A DNA stretch of 64,000 bases from DATDAH01 sp963725155 (GCA_963725155.1 CAVRXU010000008.1:558001-622000); one strand, 5' to 3'. Positions 33,845 to 42,755 are shown, numbered from the stretch's first letter. The notes: a model not told the origin generated them from the sequence alone. Translations and numbers: made by a program.

Positions 33845-35169
33845 GACGGGACCGTGGCGTTCGACGGCCATTCGGGGCGGTGGTAGCCGTTGAACTCGAG
33901 CTCACCGTCGCGCAGGTGGCGGATGGTGAGGAAGTCGCCCTTGTAGCCCTTGCGGTCATGGGGGCCGAACTGGATGTAGGTGCCGGGCCCGCCGTTGGTG
34001 GCGGGCATCCAGCGGATGCGCTCCATGCCCTCCTTCACCCAACGGGGCTCGGGGATGGCGGCGTTGCCGATGCCGTGGATGGCCACCCGGGCCGTGTCGT
34101 AGGCCAAGGCCACCACGACGTTGCGACTGACCCGGCCGAAGCGCTTCTCGAAGCGCTCGATCATGGCGTTGTAGTTGGGGTTGGCCCCGTCCTCGCCCAG
34201 TTGGTCGACCCCGTGCCAGCCCTCCAGGCCCTCGGCCCAGGCGTTCGAGTTCGAATAGAACATGAAGGCCGTGCCCATGACCCGGGGCGGGTCCCAGTCG
34301 AGGGCCTTGAAGGCGTCGGCGAAGTGGAACGTGGCGTAGCCGTAGCCCCCGTAGTAGATGCCTTCCGTGCCGAGGTCGCGCATGGCGGCCAGGTCGTCCT
34401 GCAGGCCGACGGGGTTGGGCTCGAGCTTGACCTCACGGGTGATCGTCATGCCGAGGCTGAGGGCCGTGTCCCGGAAGAACTCGCAGTAGTCCTTCCCCGA
34501 CGATCCCTGCTCCCAGAAGAGGCCGACCTTCTCGTGGCCCTGCTGCTTGAGCCAGTGGGCGCACATGGCCCCTTCGGAGGGGATGTCACCGTTGGCGATG
34601 GTGAAGGCGTACTCCGACGCGTACTTGTGGGCCCCGGTCCAGCCGATGGACGGCACCCGCAGCTCGTTGACCGTGTCCTGCAGGATGAGGCAGTTGTCCG
34701 AGATCATCGGCCCCAGCACGACGACGCACCCCTGCTCGACCAGCCAGCGGTAGCCCTCGATCACCTTGCGGTAGTTCTCCCGGGGCAGGGCCCGGGCGTC
34801 GGCCACCACCAGCTCGATCGGCCCCCGGCGCCAGATGCCCTCGTTGAGGGCGTCCTCGATGGCCAGGATGGTCGGATCGATCCAGTCGGCCAGGAGCTGG
34901 CCCAGCTCCATGTCGATGAGGATGCCGATCTTCACCGGCTCGAAGGGGTCGCCCTGGGTCTTGATGCCGCGGCGCGGCGGATAGATGGTGATCCCCTTGA
35001 CCGCCTGGTCGCCGACGGCTCCACCGCCCTCGTACCAGTTGGTGGCCTCGCCGCCGGCGCCCTCCAGGTGGGCGCGGGTCCCGGCGGGGACGTTGGTCAC
35101 GGCCCGGTCGTCCTCCGCGATCCCGAGGTCGACAGGCTCGGGGAACATTCGCTCCACGTACTCCGGCAT
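33841..35169 (-). CDS. Periplasmic-binding-protein-fold protein without signal peptide
   Basis: A 442-residue protein with a Peripla_BP_6/LivK-like ligand-binding fold from about residue 75: PVKIGILIDMELGQLLADWI, a VVVLGPMISDN turn, PSIGWTGAHKYASEYAFTIA, GHEKVGLFWEQGSSGKDYCE, and GTAFMFYSNSNAWAEGLEGW. No signal peptide, Tat motif or lipobox precedes it; residues 1-70 are polar. The start is firm because a TAGTGT -10 box lies 6 nt before the ATG, leaving no room for an upstream export signal. It therefore should be cytoplasmic. It shares a GTGA overlap with a TetR gene; no transporter genes adjoin. Confidence 0.88.
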   Translation of the reverse strand: MPEYVERMFPEPVDLGIAEDDRAVTNVPAGTRAHLEGAGGEATNWYEGGGAVGDQAVKGITIYPPRRGIKTQGDPFEPVKIGILIDMELGQLLADWIDPTILAIEDALNEGIWRRGPIELVVADARALPRENYRKVIEGYRWLVEQGCVVVLGPMISDNCLILQDTVNELRVPSIGWTGAHKYASEYAFTIANGDIPSEGAMCAHWLKQQGHEKVGLFWEQGSSGKDYCEFFRDTALSLGMTITREVKLEPNPVGLQDDLAAMRDLGTEGIYYGGYGYATFHFADAFKALDWDPPRVMGTAFMFYSNSNAWAEGLEGWHGVDQLGEDGANPNYNAMIERFEKRFGRVSRNVVVALAYDTARVAIHGIGNAAIPEPRWVKEGMERIRWMPATNGGPGTYIQFGPHDRKGYKGDFLTIRHLRDGELEFNGYHRPEWPSNATVPS

Positions 35170-35175
35170 GACCCG

Positions 35176-35181
35176 ACACTA
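35176..35181 (-). promoter_or_regulatory. -10 box TAGTGT of a leaderless promoter
   Basis: On the minus strand TAGTGT ends 6 nt before the ATG at 35169. This supports a leaderless mRNA and fixes the N-terminus of the binding-protein-like gene. Confidence 0.55.
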
Positions 35182-35209
35182 GTCGAGGTTCAAGCTGCTG
35201 AACGCCGGT

Positions 35210-36640
35210 TCATCCGGTGAACGGCGGTCCGGCGGGCACCGGGCCCGGCGGGGGCGGGGCGACGAAGGCGTGGGCCTCGACGGCGCCGATGTCGCAGTCG
35301 GCCGCGATCTCGATCGGCTCGCCCTGGGCATAGTCGCTCCGGGTCTCGCCGTCGCCGTCCTGAGGCCGCAGCACGCCGCGCTGGTCCAAGGGATCGAGGC
35401 TCAGGAAACGGGCGCAACCGCCCTCGAGTGACGGGAAGCCGTAGCCGGCCGCGATGGCGTCGATCAACGGGCTGCCGAGCAGGGGCTCGCGGGTGAGCGT
35501 GCGTCCACCGTTGTCGGTCAGCGGGCCCAGCCCGGCGGCGCCCCCGAAGCTGCCGCCGCCACAGCTGTGGTCATCGGCGTGGTCGTCGTTGACGACTCGG
35601 GAGCCGACGAAGAAGCAGTTGTCCCCGCCGACCGGCTCGGCGAAGACGGAGAAGAGCAGGTACAGGTCGCGGCCGAGGGAACTGATGTTGGCGCCCTCGG
35701 GCGCCGCGTTCCCCGTCACCGTCAGGTAGATCCCGGCGCTGATGCCGCCGTTCACGCCCAGGATCCCGCCCCCGCTGACCGCCGCCCGGTTGTCGACGAT
35801 GGTGGAGTCGGCGATGACCATCCCGGCATCCAGCACCAGGCCACCGCCCCGGCGGGCACTGTTCCCGGCGAATGTCGAGTCCCGGACGCCGTCGCTCGAC
35901 GAGATGGAGCCGAACCCGATGGCGCTGACCGCGCCGCCGTCGCCCGCCGGCGCGCGGTTGTCGACGAACTGCGACTGGCGGAGCAGGAGCCGGCCGGCCG
36001 GCGCGGCGGCGTCGAGGGCCCCGCCGTCGCCCGCCGCGGCGACGTTGTCGGTGAACTCCGATCGGGTCACGAACGCCGCCAGCGGGAACTCGATGGCGCC
36101 GCCGCTACCCGACGCCTCGTTCGCGTGGAACCGGGCATCGGCGACGAAGACGGTCGAGTCGTTGAGGACGAGGACGGCGCCGCCGTCGCCGTCGGCGTTT
36201 CCGTTCTGCAACGTGATGTCGACCAGACGGAGCTGGGCGTCGGTGGGTGAGTCCACCACCACCAGGCGACTGGTCGCGGCGGCGTCGAGGGTGAAACCAT
36301 GCCCGTCGATCGTCAGGTCCTGGTCGCCGGTGTAGGTCGGGTCGGTACCGTCGTCGACGGTGATGTCGGCGGTGAGCTCGATGGCGTGCGGTCCGGAGGC
36401 GTCGGCCGACAAGCTCGCCAGCGCGGCCCGGTAGGCGGCTTCGTCGCCGACGCTGAGCGAGGTCTCCGCCGGTCCAGCAGGCTCCGTCGTGGCCACCGGC
36501 ACGGTCGTGTCCGGCGTAGCGGTCGTCGACGGCGCCGTCGACGGTGGGAGCGTCGTGGTCGTCGGTTCGGCGGCCGCGGCGAAGAGCGGCAACGAGCAGA
36601 GCGCCGACGCCAGCATCGCCACGGACACGGGTCGCCTCAC
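35210..36640 (-). CDS. Secreted beta-helix protein with choice-of-anchor Q-like domain
   Basis: About 476 residues from the GTG at 36638-36640, chosen because TAGGGT lies 7 nt upstream. A signal peptide follows (VSVAMLASALCSLPLFAAAA), then a Thr/Pro-rich linker. The body is a right-handed parallel beta-helix built of short repeats (GDGGALDAA, GGGLVLDAG, GSGGAIEF, with FADARF/FTDNVA/FVDNRA strands), resembling chlamydial-type and adhesin-like repeats. Near the C-terminus IAADCDIGAVEAHAF matches the choice-of-anchor Q module. The protein ends with a Pro-rich PPPPGPVPAGPPF tail. Likely surface or extracellular; ligand unknown. Confidence 0.85.
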   Translation of the reverse strand: MRRPVSVAMLASALCSLPLFAAAAEPTTTTLPPSTAPSTTATPDTTVPVATTEPAGPAETSLSVGDEAAYRAALASLSADASGPHAIELTADITVDDGTDPTYTGDQDLTIDGHGFTLDAAATSRLVVVDSPTDAQLRLVDITLQNGNADGDGGAVLVLNDSTVFVADARFHANEASGSGGAIEFPLAAFVTRSEFTDNVAAAGDGGALDAAAPAGRLLLRQSQFVDNRAPAGDGGAVSAIGFGSISSSDGVRDSTFAGNSARRGGGLVLDAGMVIADSTIVDNRAAVSGGGILGVNGGISAGIYLTVTGNAAPEGANISSLGRDLYLLFSVFAEPVGGDNCFFVGSRVVNDDHADDHSCGGGSFGGAAGLGPLTDNGGRTLTREPLLGSPLIDAIAAGYGFPSLEGGCARFLSLDPLDQRGVLRPQDGDGETRSDYAQGEPIEIAADCDIGAVEAHAFVAPPPPGPVPAGPPFTG

Positions 36641-36647
36641 CCGAGGG

Positions 36648-36653
36648 ACCCTA
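36648..36653 (-). promoter_or_regulatory. -10 box TAGGGT of a leaderless promoter (beta-helix gene)
   Basis: On the minus strand TAGGGT ends 7 nt before the GTG at 36640; no ribosome site is visible, consistent with leaderless translation. Confidence 0.5.
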
Positions 36654-36712
36654 CGACAGGGGGTTCCTGGCTCGTCCGGGCCGAAGGTCCCGTTCTTCGT
36701 CGGGGCCGGGAC

Positions 36713-36740
36713 TACCGTGCGGGCACTCCTCGCCCGGAGG
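36713..36740 (+). promoter_or_regulatory. -10 box and ribosome site for the sulfatase gene
   Basis: TACCGT at 36713-36718 would start transcription near 36725; GGAGG at 36736-36740 lies 9 nt before the GTG at 36750. The short leader and the clear ribosome site decide the start at 36750 rather than one of the upstream in-frame codons. Confidence 0.5.
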
Positions 36741-36749
36741 CGCCGGTTC

Positions 36750-38234
36750 GTGAACATCCTGCTCATCACCCTCGACCAGTTCCGAGGCGACTGTCTCTCC
36801 AGCGCCGGGCATCCGCTGGTCCGGACGCCGAACCTGGACGCGCTCGCCGCCGCCGGCGTCGGGCTCCGTCGGCACTACAGCCAGGCCACTCCCTGCTCCC
36901 CCGGCCGGGCCTGTCTCTACACGGGCACGTACCAGATGAACAACCGGGTGGTCGCCAACGGCACCCCGCTCGACGCCCGCTTCGACAACGTGGCCCACGC
37001 CGCCCGACGGGCCGGTTACACGCCGGTTCTGTTCGGCTACACGGATCAGAGCATCGACCCTCGGCAGGCCACCGGCCCCGACGACCCGCGGCTCTCCGAC
37101 TACGAGGAGATCCTTCCGGGCTTCGACGTGGAGCTCGACCTCCGCGGTGCCATGTCGGCCTGGACCGACTGGCTCAGGGAGCTCGGCCACGAGGTGCCCG
37201 ACGACATCGAGGCGGCGCTGAGCACCGAGCCGGAGCGGCCCGCCGAGCACAGCATCTCGGCCTTCCTCACCGACCGGGCCATCGACTGGCTGGGGCGTCG
37301 GGACGATGCTCCCTGGTTCGCCCACCTGAGCTACCTGCGCCCCCACCCGCCCTACGCCGCCGCGGGGGCGTGGGCCGATCGCTACGACCCCGCCGCCGTC
37401 GGCCTGCCGATCCCCGCCGAGCCCCTCCACTTCCTGCACGAGACCGCCCTGACCCTCCCGATCACGGCCGCTCCCGCCGACGAGGCGAAGGTGCGAAAGC
37501 TCCGGGCGCAGTACCTGGGCATGATCAGCGAGGTCGACGACCAGCTGGGACGGCTGTGGGCCGCTCTCCAGGCGTCCGGGGCCTGGGACGACACGTTCGT
37601 CGTCGTCACCTCCGACCACGCCGAGCAGCTCGGCGACCACGGGCTGATCCAGAAGCTCGGATACTTCGAAGAGAGCCACCACATCGTCGGCATCGTCCGC
37701 GACCCCCGCCACCCGGAGGTCCACGGCACCGTGCTCGACCGCTTCACCGAGAACGTGGACGTGTTCCCCACCCTGTGCGAAGCGATGGGGATCGACGTCC
37801 CCGCCCAGGTCGACGGCCTGCCCCTGACCCCCTTCCTGGCCGGCGACGAGCCGCCCTGGTGGCGGGACGCCGCCCACTGGGAATACGACTGGCGGGGGAT
37901 GCTCATCGGCGACGAGGCCGCTCCGTGGCCCTGGGACCGTCGCCTCGAGCGCCAGCACCTCGCCGTCATCCGCAACGACACCCACGCCTACGTGCAGTTC
38001 GGCAACGGCGACTGGTTCTGCTTCGACCTGGCCACCGACCCGACCTGGCGCACGACGACCGAGGACCCTGCGGTCGTCCTGCCACTGGCTCAGGCCATGC
38101 TCACCTGGCGCAGCCAGCACACCGAGCGCACGCTCACCGACATGCTCGTCGAACGGGGCGGCATCGGCCGCTGGCCCCCGCTGGAGCCTGCCGGTGGGGT
38201 CAGTCCTTTCCCAGCCAGCACAGGGCAGCAGTGA
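36750..38234 (+). CDS. Sulfatase (alkaline-phosphatase superfamily, Cys-type)
   Basis: About 494 residues starting VNILLITLDQFRGDCL, the normal metal-binding start of sulfatases. The activation motif C-S-P-G-R lies in QATPCSPGRACLYTG, with Cys49 the residue converted to formylglycine; this requires a separate formylglycine-generating enzyme not present here. Further metal ligands appear in VVVTSDHAEQLGDHGLIQK. It hydrolyses a sulfate or phosphonate ester, substrate unknown. No signal peptide, so probably cytoplasmic. The frame remains open upstream, but that region overlaps the divergent beta-helix gene. Confidence 0.92.
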   Translation: MNILLITLDQFRGDCLSSAGHPLVRTPNLDALAAAGVGLRRHYSQATPCSPGRACLYTGTYQMNNRVVANGTPLDARFDNVAHAARRAGYTPVLFGYTDQSIDPRQATGPDDPRLSDYEEILPGFDVELDLRGAMSAWTDWLRELGHEVPDDIEAALSTEPERPAEHSISAFLTDRAIDWLGRRDDAPWFAHLSYLRPHPPYAAAGAWADRYDPAAVGLPIPAEPLHFLHETALTLPITAAPADEAKVRKLRAQYLGMISEVDDQLGRLWAALQASGAWDDTFVVVTSDHAEQLGDHGLIQKLGYFEESHHIVGIVRDPRHPEVHGTVLDRFTENVDVFPTLCEAMGIDVPAQVDGLPLTPFLAGDEPPWWRDAAHWEYDWRGMLIGDEAAPWPWDRRLERQHLAVIRNDTHAYVQFGNGDWFCFDLATDPTWRTTTEDPAVVLPLAQAMLTWRSQHTERTLTDMLVERGGIGRWPPLEPAGGVSPFPASTGQQ

Positions 38235-38303
38235 TCACGGCCTCGATGCCTGTGCTCAGGGTGGGTTGCCACTCGCGCCCTCCGCTTGGGCGAGACTGCG
38301 GGC

Positions 38304-38945
38304 ATGGGGAACGGTGACCTGGCCCAACTCGAACGGGGACGGCTGTGCGACCTGCTGCTGGAGGTCGGGCCGGACGCCCCCACCCTCTGCCAGGGATGGA
38401 CGGCCGCGGACATGGCCGCCCACCTCGTGGTCCGGGAGCGCAAGCCGCTGGCCGCTCCCGGGATCGTGGCCGGCGGGAAGCTCGGTGACTACACCGAGAA
38501 GGTCCAGGCGGCCACCAAGGCCGGGGCATCCTTCGCCGACCTCGTGGCCCAGGTCCGCAGCGGGCCGCCCGCCCTGATCCGCCCCTTGGACGGCGCCATC
38601 AACCTGTCCGAGTACTTCATCCACCTCGAGGACGTCCGCCGGGGCGGCGGCACGACGACGGCCCGCCCCGCCGAGGAGGTGGGAGAGGTCGAGGATGCGC
38701 TGTGGGCCATGCAGGGTCGACGCACGAGGTTCCTGACCCGGACGCTGGACGACATCGACCTCACCCTCGCCCTGCCCGATGGCGAGACCAAGCCCATCGG
38801 GGGCGGCTCGCGGCCGGTGACCCTGAAGGGACGGCCGGGCGAGCTCACCCTGTTCCTCGCCGGCCGTCGCGACGCGGCCGAGGTGGAGCTCACCGGGCCG
38901 ACGGAAGCAGTCGACGAGGTGCGCACCGGGAAGCTCGGGATCTGA
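38304..38945 (+). CDS. TIGR03085/mycothiol-dependent maleylpyruvate isomerase-like protein
   Basis: A 213-residue protein from ATG 38304. It has the DinB-like helical fold of this family: RGRLCDLLLEVGPDAPTLCQ, GWTAADMAAHLVVRERKPLA (metal-binding His), NLSEYFIHLEDVRRGGG (second His), then a C-terminal beta domain ending EAVDEVRTGKLGI. The match to TIGR03085 is close along the whole length. Members bind a metal and are linked to mycothiol, though the reaction is unknown. The start could also be TTG 38286. Confidence 0.9.
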   Translation: MGNGDLAQLERGRLCDLLLEVGPDAPTLCQGWTAADMAAHLVVRERKPLAAPGIVAGGKLGDYTEKVQAATKAGASFADLVAQVRSGPPALIRPLDGAINLSEYFIHLEDVRRGGGTTTARPAEEVGEVEDALWAMQGRRTRFLTRTLDDIDLTLALPDGETKPIGGGSRPVTLKGRPGELTLFLAGRRDAAEVELTGPTEAVDEVRTGKLGI

Positions 38946-38972
38946 CCGCCGGGTGCCGCCGACCCGCGTGTC

Positions 38973-40250
38973 TCAGCAGAGGTTGGGGGGTGGGGCTCGG
39001 GTTTGGCCGGTGTCGGGCCGGGCGGGTGGGGGCCGGTTGTGGTTGTTGGTCTTCCAGCGGTTGTGGAAGGCGCAGAGGGGTTGGGCGTTGGCGATGTCGG
39101 TGGGTCCGCCGTGCTGCCATTCGGTGATGTGGTCGGTCTGCAGGAGCGGTCCGGTGCGGTCACAGCCGTAGGGGTGGGCGCAGCGCCGGAACTTGGCCCG
39201 GATGGCGGCGGCTTGGGCGGGGGTGAAGAGCCGTTTGCTGCGGCTGTAGGCGAGGATCTCGCCGTTGGTGTCGAAGACGACGCGGCGGAGGTTGCCGAGG
39301 AGGGACAGGTAGAGGGCGGCGACGGGGCTGATGACGGTGCCGTCGTCGGTTTCGCAGAACCCGTCGGTCGGGTCGGGGGCGAGGTCGTCGTGGCCGAGGA
39401 GGCGGCAGAGGGCGGTGATGAAGGATCGGTCCTGGCAGTGGATGACCACTTCGGCGGCGGCGGCGACGGCGCCGCCGGCGAGGGTCTTGGAGCGCTCGGC
39501 CATGACCCGCAGGGCATCGGCGGAGCGTTGGTCGGTGGTGCGGGTGAGCTCGGCGAGCTCCTTGGCGTCGGGGTCCCGGCCCAGGATGTCGCGGGCGGCG
39601 GCCCAGTCGGTGTTGAACTCGAGGGTGACGAGGCGGTTGTGCTCGGCGGCGAAGATGGCGTAGGTGATGGGGTCGAGCCAGCCCCGGAGGTAGCCGAACC
39701 CGTCGATGGTCGTGGTCTTGGTGAAGCTGCGCCCGGCGACCTGTTGTTCGAACCGGTCATCGGCGTCGGTGGGGGAGAGGAGGTCGGCGAAGCGTTGGGC
39801 GTGACGGGCCAGGTCCTCGAACCGGCCGCCGGTGGCGACGTAGTCGACCAGGAGCGGGCACAGCTCGAGCCAGGCGTCGTGGTGGCGTTCCCGGTAGGCG
39901 TCGGCGATGACTTCGACGTGGTCGAAGCTGATCACCCCGTCGGCCAGCGCGGCGGCGACCGGGGGGAGGTGGTCGACGAAACGGGCGAGGCGGGCGGTCC
40001 GCACCGCGGTGCGCTTCCTCAGCCCGCAGTGGTGTTGCAGCCAGCCCACCACACTGGCGTGGCCCTCGCCCCGGTGCTCCCCCCGACCCGAGAAGGACCG
40101 CACCGCCCCCAGCAACGCGGCGTCGGCCTGGTTCCGGGCCCGGCAGAGGCCCTCGATGCCCTCGCCGACCACCACCGGCGCCAGGTTCCCCCAGGCGACC
40201 TTCGCGGCGAGGTGGCTGGTCTGGCAGAGGTCGTCGATCTCGGCGGGCAC
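38973..40250 (-). CDS. DUF222 / HNH endonuclease (13E12-repeat type)
   Basis: About 425 residues from the GTG at 40248-40250, which follows a very strong AGGGAGGG ribosome site; earlier ATGs at 40283 and 40307 lack one. The helical DUF222 region fills most of the protein (EIDDLCQTSHLAAKVAWGNL, GWLQHHCGLRKRTAVRTARL), and a C-terminal HNH nuclease follows: CAHPYGCDRTGPLLQTDHIT then ANAQPLCAFHNRWK. Such genes are numerous in actinobacteria and behave like dispersed repeats. A LexA-type box lies over the likely transcription start, suggesting induction by DNA damage. Confidence 0.93.
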   Translation of the reverse strand: MPAEIDDLCQTSHLAAKVAWGNLAPVVVGEGIEGLCRARNQADAALLGAVRSFSGRGEHRGEGHASVVGWLQHHCGLRKRTAVRTARLARFVDHLPPVAAALADGVISFDHVEVIADAYRERHHDAWLELCPLLVDYVATGGRFEDLARHAQRFADLLSPTDADDRFEQQVAGRSFTKTTTIDGFGYLRGWLDPITYAIFAAEHNRLVTLEFNTDWAAARDILGRDPDAKELAELTRTTDQRSADALRVMAERSKTLAGGAVAAAAEVVIHCQDRSFITALCRLLGHDDLAPDPTDGFCETDDGTVISPVAALYLSLLGNLRRVVFDTNGEILAYSRSKRLFTPAQAAAIRAKFRRCAHPYGCDRTGPLLQTDHITEWQHGGPTDIANAQPLCAFHNRWKTNNHNRPPPARPDTGQTRAPPPNLC

Positions 40251-40334
40251 GGTCCCTCCCTTCGACAGGCAGGAAGCAGACATCTTCGGGTAGCCGTGCC
40301 CGGCCATCGAGATCGTCGACGGCCCCAGTCGACT

Positions 40335-40357
40335 ACGAACTGGTGTTCTACAACCTA
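40335..40357 (-). promoter_or_regulatory. LexA/SOS box overlapping the HNH gene promoter
   Basis: On the plus strand ACGAACTGGTGTTCTA (40335-40350) fits the actinobacterial SOS pattern GAAC-N4-GTTC. A minus-strand -10 box, TAGGTT, is at 40357-40352, so the box covers the expected start of transcription, a position where LexA represses. The mRNA leader would be about 95 nt, ending in the strong ribosome site before GTG 40250. Confidence 0.65.
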
Positions 40358-40403
40358 GCGTCGGGGCGCAGCCAGCGCAAGCGTTTCACCGGATTTCTCG
40401 GGC

Positions 40404-40994
40404 TCAGCGGAGCCACTCTCGGACCAGCCCGCGGAGGCGGTCGATGCCGGTGCCCTTGGCCGCGCTGACCCAGATGACGTCGCTCTTGTCCAGGAGGCAG
40501 GCCTGGGCCAGGTCCTGCTTGCGCTTCTCCCGTTTGGAGGCCTTGACCTTGTCGTGCTTGGTGGCGACGACGGTGTGGGGCAGGACCTCGGCCCGCAGCC
40601 AATCCAGCATCTGCAGGTCGAGCTTGGTGGGACCGATCTCGCCGTCGACCAGGACCAGGATCATGGCCAGTTGCTCCCGCGTGAGCAGGTAGTCCTCCAT
40701 CATCTTCTGCCACTTGGCCCGCTGGTTCGCCGCCACCGAGGCGTACCCGTAGCCGGGACAGTCGATGACGGCGGCTCCGTCGCCCAGGGCGAAGCAGTTG
40801 AGCAGCTGCGTGCGGCCGGGGGTCTTGGACACCAGGGCCAGCTGCTTCCGGTTGGCGAGGGCATTGAGCAACGAGGACTTGCCCACGTTGGAGCGGCCGA
40901 CGATGGCCACCTCGACGTCGTTGTCGGGCAGTTGGTCGGCGCGGGCGGCCGACAGCACGAACTCGAGCGGGAGGGGGCCTACGCCGGACACCAC
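40404..40994 (-). CDS. engB: Ribosome biogenesis GTPase YsxC/EngB
   Basis: A 196-residue GTPase from GTG 40994 (a second GTG follows at 40991). G1 is GRSNVGKSS, G2 Thr is in SKTPGRTQ, G3 is DCPGYGYASV, G4 is ATKHDKVKAS, and G5 is VSAAKGTGID. This order and the short length are diagnostic of EngB, which assists assembly of the large ribosomal subunit and is usually essential. The frame is open upstream into unrelated sequence. It follows the mycothiol-type gene on the same strand. Confidence 0.93.
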   Translation of the reverse strand: MVSGVGPLPLEFVLSAARADQLPDNDVEVAIVGRSNVGKSSLLNALANRKQLALVSKTPGRTQLLNCFALGDGAAVIDCPGYGYASVAANQRAKWQKMMEDYLLTREQLAMILVLVDGEIGPTKLDLQMLDWLRAEVLPHTVVATKHDKVKASKREKRKQDLAQACLLDKSDVIWVSAAKGTGIDRLRGLVREWLR

Positions 40995-41115
40995 CCGATC
41001 ATGGCGGGTCGTCGACCGTTCAGCGCGGGATGTGCGACGCCGTGAGGACGAGGCGCACACCGCGGCTCCACCCGTCACGGCTGCCGGCGCTGGCCTCCTC
41101 CGTCGGGCTGTTCCC

Positions 41116-41835
41116 TCAGAGCCACGCCGGCGGGGTCGGTGGATGGCCGGACGGGTCCGATGTGATGAGACCGGTGCCGTCGCCCCGGCCGGAGAGCCAG
41201 AGCAGCACCTCGGCGGCAGGGCCCGACACCTCGACGGCATCGACGCCGTCACCCAGGGTCCACGAGCAGCCCAGGTCGTCGGCGGTGACCACGAGCGGGG
41301 GCTGAGCCGACGCCGCGCTGGGCCAGCCCGCGATCTCTCCCAACAGGGCCTTGACCAGGTCCGGGGGCTGCTCGGCGAACGTGGCACCCGTGTCCAGGTC
41401 GACGACGTGGATCCAGCTCTCGCGCACTCGCATCCACGGGACCTCGGAGGCCGGGATGGGCCGGCCCCGAGCGGTCAGGACCTCACCGTCCCAGGCCTCC
41501 GCCGGCATCGCCTCGACATCGAGGAGGAGGCGGGCGACCGCCTCGGTCAGGTCGGCCCGAAGCGCCGCCGGGGCCAGACCAGCCGTGGCCTCGATGCCGT
41601 CGGCCCGCTCCTCGACCGAGCGGTACATGGGTGACGGGTCACCGGTACGAGCCCACGCCAGCAGGTTGCGCAAGGCGTCGGCGTTGCGGGCCAGGTGGCC
41701 GACGACGTGGGCCCGGGTCCACTCCGGCAGGAGCGACGGCCCGGTCAGATCGTCGTCGCTCAGGTCGGCGACGGCGTCGAGCACGTACTGCTCGCCGCCG
41801 CGGAACCAGTCGAGGCGCTCAGGGTCGACCGTCAA
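41116..41835 (-). CDS. Maleylpyruvate isomerase family, mycothiol-dependent enzyme
   Basis: A 239-residue protein with the MDMPI N-terminal fold: PSLLPEWTRAHVVGHLARNA (metal-binding His), MRVRESWIHVVDLDTGATF (second and third ligands), and a C-terminal SCP2-like part (SWTLGDGVDAVEVSGPAAEV, then LLWLSGRGDG). Mycobacterial relatives use mycothiol as cofactor. The TTG start is accepted because the protein begins exactly at the family's N-terminal helix; no better codon is near. It probably detoxifies or isomerises an electrophile. Confidence 0.9.
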   Translation of the reverse strand: MTVDPERLDWFRGGEQYVLDAVADLSDDDLTGPSLLPEWTRAHVVGHLARNADALRNLLAWARTGDPSPMYRSVEERADGIEATAGLAPAALRADLTEAVARLLLDVEAMPAEAWDGEVLTARGRPIPASEVPWMRVRESWIHVVDLDTGATFAEQPPDLVKALLGEIAGWPSAASAQPPLVVTADDLGCSWTLGDGVDAVEVSGPAAEVLLWLSGRGDGTGLITSDPSGHPPTPPAWL

Positions 41836-41978
41836 GGCTCAGATCGGTCGACGCCGGCGTCCCCCGCTGCGTTCATCCCACCCAGTCTGACGCCCGCACC
41901 CCCCTCAATCCACCAGAGCGGTGAGTTCCGGGGGCGGCGGTGGTCGAAGCTGGTGACAACGAGCTGGAGGAGACCGCC

Positions 41979-42581
41979 ATGGGCACCGTGATCGTGGATC
42001 TGAGCGTGTCGCTCGACGGGTTCATCGCCGGTCCGGACGACGGGCCTGCGCTACCCCTCGGCCGGGGAGGCGAGGGGGTCTTCACCTGGATGGGCTCCGG
42101 ACCGGAGGAGAACCGCTTCAACCAGTGGCTCACCCCGCCCGACGCCAGCAAGGTCGTCATCGACGAGTGGATGAGCGACTGCGGCGCCATGATCAGCGGC
42201 CGCCGCACCTTCGACATCGCCAACGGGTGGAAGGACGGCCACCCGGTCGACGCCCCGATCTTCGTCGTCACCCACACGCCACCCACCAAGGGCGAGTGGA
42301 GCCCCCAGGTTCGCTTCGCCACCAGCCTCGACGACGGCCTCGAGCAGGCCCAGGAGGTGGCCGGCGACAAGGAGGTGTCGGTGTGCGGCGCCGACATCGC
42401 CCAGCAACTGCTGCGGGCCGGCCAGATCGACCAGATCCAGGTCAGCATCGCGCCGCTCCTGCTCGGAGGGGGCGTGCGCCTCTTCGACCACCTCGGAGGC
42501 GAGCCGATCGCGCTGGAACAGACTCGGGTCATCCCCTCCGACGGCGTGACCCACGTCCGCTACCGGGTCCTGCGGGACTGA
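41979..42581 (+). CDS. Dihydrofolate reductase/RibD C-terminal family protein
   Basis: A 200-residue protein from ATG 41979, which follows GGAGG. It opens MGTVIVDLSVSLDGFIAGPD, the RibD-C/DHFR-like nucleotide fold, and contains GAMISGRRTFDIANGW, EVSVCGADIAQQLLRAGQID, and IAPLLLGGGVRLFDHL. These are the NADPH-binding blocks of this group of uncharacterised reductases. The riboflavin deaminase domain is absent. A similar gene lies 174 bp downstream. Confidence 0.92.
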   Translation: MGTVIVDLSVSLDGFIAGPDDGPALPLGRGGEGVFTWMGSGPEENRFNQWLTPPDASKVVIDEWMSDCGAMISGRRTFDIANGWKDGHPVDAPIFVVTHTPPTKGEWSPQVRFATSLDDGLEQAQEVAGDKEVSVCGADIAQQLLRAGQIDQIQVSIAPLLLGGGVRLFDHLGGEPIALEQTRVIPSDGVTHVRYRVLRD

Positions 42582-42755
42582 CCCTCGCGACCATCTGCTG
42601 GGTCACGACGTTCGTGACGGGGCACGTGCTTCCGGTTTTGCCTGTCACCTTCGACAAGACTGACCGCTTGGCCGACCTCGGCGACCCGCCCGCCCTCGTC
42701 GACCGCCTCACCGCCGACTGAGGCGGGCCCGGCCTCGTCGGTGTAGAGAGGGACC

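Noticed and set aside
36489..36749. Upstream extension of the sulfatase frame
   Set aside because: It lies antisense to the beta-helix gene start and lacks similarity; GGAGG and the family N-terminus support 36750.
42582..42755. Short frame between the two RibD-like genes ending at 42721
   Set aside because: It has no start with a ribosome site and no recognisable motif; treated as intergenic.
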